Assembly (NCBI GenBank): GCA_013397075.1
Contig: VWZS01010887.1
Coordinates: 208,997 to 272,996, forward strand
Direction: 5' to 3'
Length of the DNA: 64,000 nt
Origin: Rhabdornis inornatus
Taxonomy: Eukaryota; Chordata; Aves; Passeriformes; Rhabdornithidae
Shown here: positions 13,301 to 25,300 of the stretch, one piece after another
How positions within the stretch are numbered: the first letter of the stretch is position 1
How the letters are laid out: each line of letters opens with the position of its first letter
The notes under the pieces: model-generated
Told to the model about the DNA's origin: nothing
The model's database searches: none
Seen by the model: only the letters and a program-made list of their open reading frames with translations
Translations under genes and position numbers: made by a program

Positions 13301-16300
13301 CATCATTCAGTGGAACAGGCTGGGAATTTGGACATTAACAGTGACTATATGCCTGCCTATCAAGCACAACAGCTGAAGCCCCTGCCCACCTGCAAATATA
13401 CACTTCTACTTAGACAATAAGGTATATCCACACTTTCCTAAATCTGTAGTGTCATCATAGCAATTGTAAATCTTGAAACTTCAGGTGTAAAAACTACTGC
13501 AAGTAAAATTCCTTACTTTTTCACTAGTCATTATGGGCAAGAGACAGGCTGTCACTTGAGGAAAGTCTGCTACCAGGAGAAAATTATTTACAATTTTTCT
13601 GCTCTTGAAAATGGAAGAATTCTTCTATCATTGAGCATTTGGCAGAAGTCTGCTTATTTTCCAAATTAGCCTTATGTCACCACCTGCTGCAGATGCTTGA
13701 GCCTTATCTGTCTCTTCTATTGTCTGACTAAACTAATGATCACAGAAACAACAGCAGTTAAAAAGGTAAAGGGACAGGGAAATAATACGAATGATGGCAC
13801 ATCTGAAAATTAACTTTCATGTTTGTGTCTTCCATATTATTTTCTTAAATATACTACATCTATGATGTGTCTAATTTAATACCATCAACCCAAAAGAAGA
13901 CACTAATTCGGCGGAAAAAGAGCACTGCTGTCTCAATCTCAGTGTTCAAAATTTAACTGTCATTACTGTCAAATCTGCAGGAGAGCTCCAACTGCATCAT
14001 CCTTCTAAGCTGGTTATAGTTAAATAATACCGCAACATATTTAAATAATTATTTAAATATTAAAATATTTATACATTTAAATAAATACACTTTAAAAATA
14101 ATCAAGGCTGCATCAGTGAGCTGGATGGTTCTTCAAGAGTCTCTAAAATGCAGATTTTTTTAACACAGTGTATCACTGGGACAGGCAGAAGCTTTTGAAG
14201 AAGCATGGTCATCTGCGAGTAGAGTGCTTTAAGTCCCTTGCAAAAAGATAGATGCAAATCCCAGGCTATTTTTCCAAAGGAAGGTAGAGAAAAGTAGGAC
14301 CTAGGGGTCAAGGAGTCCCATCCACTTGTATTGAAAATAAAAATGCTACACAGTGCAATTCCCTTCTGTGTTGTGAGACACAGGCATGCAGTCTGGCCTC
14401 AGCCTGCGCCACCTCCTCCTGGCACAGGCAGAAGCAGAAGTACCAGAGCTGCAACCTGCACCAGGTCACACCATTCTCTATTTTCTTCTCAAAGTACTGA
14501 AGTAAGGGGTCAGTTCCAATGCTTTTCCCACCTCTCTCTTCACTGCATGGTAAATATATGTTATATTTGAAATCTGGAACACGTTTAAGTTTTAGTAGCT
14601 TCATTAGTATTCATTTTTGAAACTCTTAAAAAGTGGATAAATGTATCTTCCTGAAGAGTATATTTTTTTATGTGACTGGTTCTGCAAATTTTTATAATAG
14701 TTTTTTTTATTTTCCTGCAACATATTAATCTGTTATGAGTATGGAATGATTCGTCCAGGGAGAACATGAAAGTTGGATGAGGTCCTAATTTTTTTTTAAC
14801 TGTATATAACATGGAGTAGATAATAGAGATGTTAAAAAAAACCAGGCATCCTTCAGACATGATTCTTGAACTAAACAGTACATCAGCCTTCTCCATCTGC
14901 TTCATTCTGGTCTGTATTTTCAAGATTATTCAGAGAAATGTTATTTAAATGTTTTTCCCCTTGTATGAGTATGAGCACACAGGGAAGAGAAAGTACTTTT
15001 ATTTTGTTTTCATACCAATAATAAAAGTAGTCGTCTTTTTTTTTAACTCAAGCATGGGTCCTACTATAATCCAGCAAGAGCAAAACAGCATAGAAGAAAG
15101 CATTCCGGAAAGTACTTCTGCCACAGCATTAAATTTTGTTTAGTACTGAAACGCCACAGAGTCCTTGAGCCTTTACACTGCAGCTGATTGATTGTTCAGA
15201 AAGACTCCTGGTTTATTAATAGCCATCTTTTATAAAGATGGATAAAAGAGCCATCTCTACAAAATCAGCTCTTGCTTCAATGCAATTCTAATCTGCCAGT
15301 AGTCTCACTGCCTACTTCTCATAATCCTTGCACACCCATAGAAAAAATGTTGCTTTTACAGAAAACTTTAAATAAACCCTTACATCAGAAAGGTTGATAG
15401 CATTAAAGCTATTTTTTTTTTTTTTTAATAATTGCAGTGCTTTATAAAAGCTGAGGATGCTGTCCCTTGCCCTACAAAGGAGAATTTAATACTCTGGAAG
15501 ACTAGGGGCTTTTCTTTATTTTGGTCTCCCAAATGATAAACAAATGCATAGTTTAGGGAAAACAAATTACAAAAGGATGTGAGGATTAATCATTTGATTC
15601 CCAGATTTTACTGGACACTAGCACTTGAATTTATTCCATCATTTTTTTATAACCCGAATACACATTGCCATTTTTGTCCATTCTTTCCATCAGAGCTGAA
15701 CTGAGAACTTGAAAAGCAGATTCCAGCCCAGCTGTAATGACACTATCAAAAGAGTGGGAATGTGATATGTTCAAGCAGCTGTGCACTAAACTAAATCTTC
15801 ATACATTAAAAACCAGAGGAATCCTGCATATACATTGTCTATAATTAAATAAATCTACTGTATCACTCAACATAAGAATTGATTTCTTATGCAAATATAC
15901 ATAAATGAGGAACAGATGTTCTGTCTAAATGACAAACCTTGAACGCTTGATTTTAACTTACAAAAAACCCCAACAAAATAATAAAAGAAAAAGAAACAAA
16001 CAAAAAACCCCAATCACAAACCGTAGGCAAATGCTTACACAGCAGAAAAGGAGCTATCCTTCTTTGGTTTCTTCTTTTCTCGAGCATCACTAAAATCAAG
16101 AGCAGCTTTGTCCATTCCTAGTAATTCACTGATCCTGTCACGGCCATAGAACTCACCATATTTATCCATGACCTAGAGTTAGAAGGAATATTCAAAAATA
16201 TTCATTAGTGGGGTAGATCAGCAGTTATTTGGCCTGGATCTGAAGACAAGAGGTTTAACATACAAGGAGCCTGAAAACAGTGCTTCATGACTATGGATGA

Positions 16301-19300
16301 CATTGTGATCACAAATTCTTGAACAGAGAGTTACAGCAAAATACTATTTTCAGTGAATTCAAACTAGCCCCTATCTCTTTCTTACAAAATTTAACATGTT
16401 TCATACGTAATTTTGCTGGAAATAAACATTTAATTGCTTTCATTCTGACTGAACACACAGCTCCTTCCTAAATATTATCTGTCTCTTCTCATTTCAAAAA
16501 GAATAGTCAAAGAAATACAAATTTTTCTATAACAAGATCATAACTCAGTGACTACTGTAGGTGAGGAGGTATTCTGCCATCTTTCTAATAGGAAATGTTT
16601 TAAATATTTATTGATATTTTTGCAGATTTTTAGAGAAGCCTTTTTTGTAACAAGCCTGAAAACAGTGCTTCGTGATATGGATTATTTTGTAGAGTGGAGA
16701 TAAAATACAAATATATGTAAAAGAAGACATTAATTGCAAAATAGTGTATTTGAAGGCATTTAAATCATACAGCACAGTTCCTCAGCCAAAGCTAAGGTAC
16801 CAAATCTTCCACACAACATACTCTTTTCCTTTTGATTTGACCCTTCCTTGACCAACTACATTGACAGAAGCAATGTAGAATTTTATTTTCTTTCTCAAGT
16901 ACTCTGTGAGAGCTACTGCTTCCCCTTTGCTTAGACAGACAGCTGGAAATCTGTATATAACAACCTAAAATATGAAAATAAATCACATTTTCCACAGCAA
17001 AATGAATACACAATTCAAAGGAATCTTTTTGGTCAGGTTGACCTAAGACTGTTATAAAGCAGAAGAGCTAAGAATACTAACATGTTTCCAATAGTAAGAT
17101 ACAAGATTGACATCAAAGTGTGAAAGAGGTAAATCTGATCTAATGACATGCACACCCTCTTTTTCAATTTTGACCAAACACACTAAAAAGATTATTTTGC
17201 TATAAGCTATTGTACAAACATTAGATTTATTTCTTAAGAGCAAGCTGAGAAAACATTTAAAATTGCATTTGTAAGAAATGAGCTTCTGCAGTCCCTGCTT
17301 AGACAGGACTATTTTTGAGAGCTCATTAGGTTATGCAATGAAAGCTCACCTGCACACCCGCAAAGGAGCCCAGGGATACAATGCTTGGCAGAGAGTACAA
17401 AGAATACCTTGCACAGCTAGTCCCAGGGCCATCAAAGGCCCATTTCCTGAAGCCTAGAGGACTACAGGGACACAGTGGCAGGCAGCAACCCGAACTACAG
17501 ATTCACAGAGAATGAATGTTCTGCCTAGTCCCTGCCAGGGTGGTCCCAAGAGAGCCTCAGACCCAAATCCGAAACCCAGCAAAATGAGTCATGGGTAAAA
17601 ACTCCCCAGATCACCCGTCAGACTAAGAGGATCACTGCTAAGGGATGCATACACTATGCACCCCATAAATGGCATGTTATTGGACGTTACAGAGAGAAAG
17701 CAAAGATGGAGAAAGGGATGGATTTAGCTGACTTGGGGAAGAAAAACTATGGGAAAATAGAGAGGTAGGGGACAAAAAAGACCAGTGCATGTATATACCT
17801 TTTAGGTAGTTATAGTTGCCTGATTATGTCCTGTGCCTAAATATCTCAATCTGTCCTGTCTTCCTATTAATTACTTTTTAACCTTCGATTGTTTGAGGGA
17901 CACTCTTCTTCTTGTATGGAGGAGAACACATAATTACAGACAGCATATTTTAAGTAATTTGCATTATATATACAAGGACACACAAAAATCTTCATGTAAT
18001 TTCATGAATGTATTTGAATTCCTGCTTTCTTACAAAATCTGTACGTAGAAAAAGTTTGAAATACATTAAAAACAGTTGTAAGAATGTGGTAAGAAATTCT
18101 GTGTATTTTAAAATTGTAAATATGAAAATTTACACTGAATGCAAGTTATATTTCAAAGAAGTGTAGTTGTCCACATTCCTCCAAACATGAACAGAAATAT
18201 GCATTAGAATTTTATTTTAACCTCATAAATCTTTTTAAAAATAAGCCTTACCTTTCTTTTCACAAACTTGTCCCAATAGTTATTTGGAAAAGACCTGAAA
18301 AATACACATAAACAAGATTACATCTTAAACAAATATATACTGGTTCTGTTTCTAAGAGTCACTATGTGGCGACTATCACCAGTTAGTCACTTGTGAACCC
18401 TCTGGAGCTAGAGTTGCCAAATGGTGTTCAGCCTACCATGTAAATGTGAGAAGCACAGCAGAGCCAAAGCCTGCAGACAGGATCCTAGAGCAGATACATC
18501 CCACACACAGTCCCACCAGGCAGAGAAACAGAAATTCAAATATGTGACGCAAAGAACAGCTCACTCTTGAATTGACAGCAGTGCACAACCATCATCACTG
18601 TCCTTGCCAAAACAAGCCCATCCTGTTTCTTTTTTCTTTTATGAAGAGAAATAATTTTAAGGCAAAAATTTGGGAATGCATAAGATTAAATAGTAATAGT
18701 AAAAATGATAGTAAAAATTAGCCTTGCAGGTGCCTGAAAATTTTGTATATCCTTGCTAGAAATATATCCCTAATAATTCTTTATTTCAGACAAGATGGAT
18801 GATAAGTATGTAATTGTGGAAAGAGAGGAACAATTAATTACTTCCAGGGCTATAATGAGACAGAGTAAGTAAAAACTCACTGTGTGTTGATTACAAGTCT
18901 ATCCCACTGTCCCTTAATATCATCTTCTGATGGCTGCTCAGTTATATATAGCCCATCAAATTCCAATTTCCTTGCCACTTCCTTTTCTCTCTTAAAAATA
19001 ACCAGTGGAACCTGCAGTTGAAAGAAAATACAGGAATAATTTCAAATTCACTGGTATGTCTGCAAACTTTAAGAAAAGCTGGTTGTTATGAAGAAATAAG
19101 TATCAAAACTGAAGAAAGCAAAAATAGTACTTGAAAAAAATTAAAAGGCTTAACAATTCCTCAGAACACAGAAAAGGTATTGATACACTAGGATCAGGTC
19201 ATTCTGAATCATTTAACTACAGTTTACTAAATAGCTGTAAAAAGATGGTCAAAAAACCTGAAGAGGGATCCTTCAAATAAAAACAGTTTTTCAGTTTTTT

Positions 19301-22300
19301 CAGTTTTTCAGTGCTATGAAAGGACTAGAGGTAGTCAAGTGAAAGAGAGCTAAAATTTTTTTTTTAATCCTTAGAAATTCTAATTCCAAATATTATTTTG
19401 GGATGACATTTTTGGATTTCATTTTGATACCCAGAGATGTTAGAGGCTCCTGTTATTTGTTAAAGAATTTTTGAGGTTTCACAGTGGGAAACAAAGTGTT
19501 TTGCTGCAAAGAGCAAAGACTAAGCAACAAAAAAAGAATTGTCAGCAGCTGAGACACCTAGCCAGGCTTTACCTACAACTCTGTTTCATCAGCTGGATGA
19601 GTTCAAAGGTACATTTCAAGAAGGCAGATGTAGACAGTGATCCAAGTTAAGAGGATTTTTCTAAGAAATCTATTACCAAAAAAAGTAAACTCTGCTCTTT
19701 CCTGGAACCATTTCACAGATCCCCAAAATGTACCCACCTTGACTGTAACAGTAGTCAAGAATGGACATGAGTATACTGAAACAGTAATAATGAAAATCAA
19801 GACTACTCAAGCAAAATGTTGATTACAATAGATACAATAAAAAAGAGTTTCAACACTATTTTCAGACAGTTAAATGAGACAAATGTAATGGATTTCATGC
19901 TAAGCAATATTTAGAAGCAAACCTATTACACACAGGCCTGCAGTTTGGAAGATTTTGGACTTAAAGATCCCCGAAATAGAGACTGAAACTATATTTATAC
20001 CATATTTTGGTTTTGGAAATGGAAAGGAGGCAATTAACTAAAATAAAATTGATAATAATGTTTCTTTCTTCTAGTCAAAGAATAAATGTTAAAAAAAAAG
20101 TAGCATAAAAATTCATAGCAGAAACAAACAAAAAAGTATGAGCTGGGAGAAGAAAACATCTCAAAAACCAGAAACCTAAGCTTTCATGCTGCATGGCAAC
20201 CATATCTATTGACCCATAGGGATACTTAGAGATGAAAATCAACATTAAAAGTAGTAGTATGATGAACATTTCCATGATCTACAAATGCAGATTGGTTCTT
20301 TTAGCATAGAACAAATTATTAGCCATTGAAAGAGGAAAAGAAAAATATTAAGAACCATATAAGACCTTAATAAAGGTATAAGGACAAATGAGCAGCTGGG
20401 TCATATCAATGGTCCATTTAATTCAGCACTATCCTGCACTTTGACTTACAGCTTTTGCCCTGGAAGTGTGTAGAAAAGGGGGAAGTACATGTCAGATATA
20501 CTACTCCCAGATCCAGAGATTAATGATATTTGGTTTTCTTAAACCACAATCAGCATTTTGCAAATGGAAGTGGCATCTTTAGCTTTCAAATCCCTAACAG
20601 AGATCTTCTCCAATATATTCCTTTAAAAGTTGCTTAGGCTCCTGCCAAAACACTACCAGCAGAGTTTGTGTGTATGAACAGCAGGCATTTTATAGAGTCA
20701 CAATACACAGCAGCAGTCCAAAATGCTGCAATCTTTCCAAATGACCTAATTGATAGACTAGTAGCACAGCACCTAAAACTGTCATCTGCTTTATGTGAGT
20801 TCACACCTTGCCTTTGACAGTCACAAGCAGCTTCTGAAGCAGGTTACTGCTGTAACTGTCTAACTGACAGCAAATCAGACTCTGGCCTACAGCTTCCTGA
20901 ACAGACACATAACATACACTTTCTGTGCACATTACACTAACAAAACTGATTTCTTTACACAGTGCCCCAACTTGCTTAAGCAGGTTGATTTTGTTCTAAA
21001 TTGGAACACTACAAAGATAAAAGAAGTTTAGATGTATAAAAAAAGAGGTAATTTTTTTCTTACTTTTAAACAATAATACCCTATGATGCAGAAGAATGAG
21101 ATGACTGTGTGTAGGATGGCCAAAATCCTCAGTGTGGGCTCCATGTAGCCACTGCTTTCTTCCAAGACATAATGCACTGCAATGACCCTCTCATCATCAT
21201 CATCGCTTTCCAGGATGTTCAACTTGGTACTTTCACCATCAGACACCACAGGAAGTTCCTTTTCTTCTGTCACAGCAGATGTGGAGACCTGTTTAAAACA
21301 CTTAATATTACGCCTATATTCCTTTGATAGGAGCTTTACAACACTACAAGCTAAGTTGTTGAGCTGACAAAATGATACCAAGGACAATACAACTGTAAAG
21401 AAACTTCAGCAAGACCTTTTCATCTTATTACACCAGTCTGTGATAATGTGCTTTTTCTATCCCTTTTTTTTCACTGTCTGGCCACGTTACCAAATTTGGT
21501 CCATGATGAATTTTATCACTTCAAATTCAAGAAAGGGCACAGCCCTCTTAGAAGAAGCCCCTGACAGTAGTCTTTATCATCATGGCTCTCTGCCAGAAAA
21601 TTATTTAAGTCCAAAGACTCTAGAGTTGCATTAATGATACTAAAAGTCTTGACAAAATCAGTGATACTCTAGGCAGCTTAAAATGATGTGCCTACTGGCT
21701 GTACATACCCTTTCAGGAGAGCATAATGGCACAAGAAAACATCTCAACTGACATGGATTAGTTTAAGTTACCTATGAAGGCTCAGTTTGGCTGGTTCACT
21801 CTACTGGGAAATGGAGCACCTGAGGCAAGGGTGTGCGCCTCAGCCTGCTGCCTTTGTCCCAGCTCAATGCTCTGTCAATAGCTATTTGTGTACTGGAAGC
21901 CTATTTTTACTTCACACAAACATTTCAGCTGTCACCATGTTAGATTTACAAAGTGGTAGGATGAAGCAGTATTTAACCTGTTAGGCTAGGCAGTTTTACC
22001 ATAGCATATTGATTACAAAACCCAGATGTTTTCCAGTGTGCAACTTGAAAAGTAGTATTTTGAGAAATTTACCTTATAGAAAAGAAGGATAAAGTTGATG
22101 GCAAAAGCAACAAATAATGCCAACATCCTCATGTTGTAAAAGTTTCGTGCAAAATAATTCTGAAAAGAGAACAGAACATAAATATACTTTGCCTAATAAG
22201 GATGCAACCATCATTGGTAAGTTGTTGCTGAGATTTTTTTTTTCCCCTTATGGAACTTTTTAATAGAATCATAAATATAAAAAAACCCCAAACCAACAAA

Positions 22301-25300
22301 CATTTTGAATTATGCACAAGTTCTCTTCTACTCCACATGTACAATAATGAATAAAGGACCTTTCGTTTCACTCCATTCACAAAGGATGAAGGATTTCTAA
22401 TTGCCTCTTACATCTTTTTCATTGTCCTCTCAATACACTTGGAGACAACACAGAGACTTCACAATATAAGAGTAATATAATAATACAGAAGTCTCTATCT
22501 TCGCTGTAGTTCAACATTCACACATATAACAAATTGCTACTTTTACCAAAAAAAAAAAACAACCCCTGCATATAAGTTTATCTTAAATATTTTCTATTCC
22601 AAAATCAACTGCATTTTTACCAGGCCAGCAAAAATTCATGTGTGACCTGAGTTCCATGGATAGAAAACTTTTCTGACATTTTGACACTATCGAAAGGACT
22701 GCAGAAACAGTCCTTTTGATAGTCCTTTTCCCTTTCTGACAACCCACAAACCTTTACAGCACACATTTCGAATGCTTTAACACTCCAGCAGGAATTCTGC
22801 CATTTTTCTGCCCTAATCATAGATGACTATTAATGAAATATAAAGTGAGACTATTAGAAAAAATTTAAGCTGAATTAACATGATTGCAATGTGACTAGCC
22901 TAAAAATATATCTCAGTACAAAAGCCAAATTTAAACATTTAATTTCTTAGTAAGATTTTGACTGCAGTTTTGTAGTTTTGCTATGTTCTCATGCTAGAAG
23001 TAGGCCATCCCTACACAATTATATACTATATACATGGTACAGGTGTATTTCTTTTTGCTTTGCATTTCACTCTAGCCTCAGAGAATATGAATGGAATAAC
23101 CTAGCTAATAAAAATATAGATTTTAAGCAGTTATGGAGCAAATATTACCTGATATTTTACTGAGAGATTCTCAGATGCAGTTTTACATTTTCATTAAGTC
23201 TTACTTTCTACAGGTTTTGAAAACCTTGACAAATACTAACTTGCTATTTCTCAAAAAAAAATCTGTAACATCTCTTCTTATTCACTTCAGGTTAAGCATT
23301 GTATCTTAGTTGATTCTTTTTATAGGACAGCTTGGAATTTCCCAAAGGTGTCTCTCAAGGAAGGAGAAATACTACTGTCTCACTAGCTGCTGTAAAAATT
23401 CAGGAATTTTACTCCCAGAAAAACACGTGGATGTTTTACAGTGATGCACAGGCATCTCTGAATGTCTAGGTTTGGGACAATAATAGTCTTCCTAAGAATT
23501 AATATCTTGTATACTAAGTTTTTTGTGTGTTTCTTTTCTCTAACATTCCCATTAAACCATTGCTTCATGTCCTTTTTATGGACAATGGTGGCTAGAAAAA
23601 TGAGGGACAGCAGATACTATTTGTCTTTATATTGCTAGAATATGGTGGTCCATGTCTCTGCAAACAGCTAAACACATAAGCTAGAGAACAGCTTACAAGA
23701 AGCTTCTGCTGGTATGCAATGATATTCTTCCAGAAAACTGATTCCTGGACTTCTGGTTCTCCATATCTGTGCATATGCAGTTGTCTCAATTTCTGTTTCC
23801 CTTTGTCTTCCTTGGTTTTCTCTTCTTTTTCTCCATCTTCTCCTCTTAGGATACAAATGAAGGCAAAATAATATGTCAAATTAATAAAACTGCTAAATTA
23901 AAAGCACACCCTGAAATAGGAGTGTCAATGAAGCTCAAGTAGCCATGACTCATGTAGTTCATGCACATGACAAATATCCCTCTTCAGTCCAAAGTGCTGT
24001 CAAAGGTGACAGTCTGGTTAAGGCTACAGGTGAACTTACTGGTTTCTCATCCTGAAATGGAAATGCTAGCTGGTAGAGGTAGGTAATATCTACCAACCTT
24101 GCTATCAGAAGTTCTTCATGATCGTGCAGCTGATTCTTGCTGTGGCAAAATGTCTGTAAGCTGACAGCTCTATCTATGTCTGCATGAGTGCCTAGATGTT
24201 TAAGTGCTCCCCTCCAATCTCATGCACTTAGACAATATAGGTCCCACAAAGGCTGCAGAAATCTTGGGCTCTTCTTGCCCTTACAAGTCAAACCTCAAGT
24301 TTTAAATTCTTCATTTCTGCCCACCTGATGAAGTCATAAGTACTTACTCCAGGAGGAGATAAAGTAAGATTCTGTCAGCATCTGGTGTGTGGGTATCACC
24401 CTGCTGCCTCATTAGAGAAAGCCATGGGCTGCCTTCTCCAAACACATGATCTAAAGAACTGTGAATTGTCTTAGAAGTTAATTTGAACTGTCAGCATAAT
24501 AGATGAAAAGATCACAGAAATCCATTTGAAGCAAAACCAGAGTGAGAGGCAACTTCTAAATATTATTTATTTCTCTGTTCCTATCTACAAACAGAATGAC
24601 TGATGTCCAAAGCTGGCTCCTCTTCCTAGAAGACATTTGATAAACTTTCACTTGAAAGTTTGTCATGTAAGGAGTAGCTTCAGGCCAGCTAATAGTGCCA
24701 GACACTGTACTCCTGGCAGAGAAAACAGGTATTACTGCAACTCATGCAGTCAAGGAGAGCAATCAACAGTGAATGACCTTCAAAAGTCAGGAAGACTCTC
24801 CCTCACAAAGTTATAGTGGCCAAGTTAGAAATTTACTACACTGATTAAGAAGAGTTTTTCTCATGGACAAGTGCTTGTCATCCCAGAAGATCAGTAATCA
24901 TTATAGTTTGAGAGTAAGGGATTTTCTTAGAATTTTGACAGTGATAAACCAGCTGCAGAAACCGTACAAAAAATGTACATGTAACAGGAACCATAAAATA
25001 CATGGATGGAAGTCCACAGTTTTCACTGGTTAAAACCAAGCACTATATTTTGCTTTCCACTATTATTATTCTGATCTAATGGCATTAACATTAGATTTCA
25101 ACATGTCTTAAAAGGGTTTAAATTATCATTGATCAAATCTCTTCTTAAAGATGTGAGAGTACTCTGTAATTCATTAAAATTGTACTGGAATGTTAAGGTT
25201 TTGCAAAATGCAAATAACTCAAAACATGTCATTGCAAATGGGAGAGGGTAAAGGGTAAAGCAGATTCAGTCTCTACCACTGATGGATAGCAGGTCTTTAG

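Larger units (their letters stand above)
12239..16038 (-). other. RYR2: RYR2 intron 97
   Basis: GT-AG intron of 3800 bp. It holds an A-rich tract (12431-12482), a 24-bp AT palindrome (14037-14060) and an A/C-rich tract (15959-16012). No gene is recognised. Confidence 0.9.
16173..18251 (-). other. RYR2: RYR2 intron 96
   Basis: GT-AG intron of 2079 bp. It contains a 31-bp direct repeat (16268 and 16653) and a GC-richer patch at about 17340-17710 that I cannot name. Confidence 0.9.

Noticed and set aside
22686..22723. Hairpin as a microRNA precursor
   Set aside because: A 16-bp stem with a 6-nt loop is too short for a standard precursor and the flanks do not extend the pairing.
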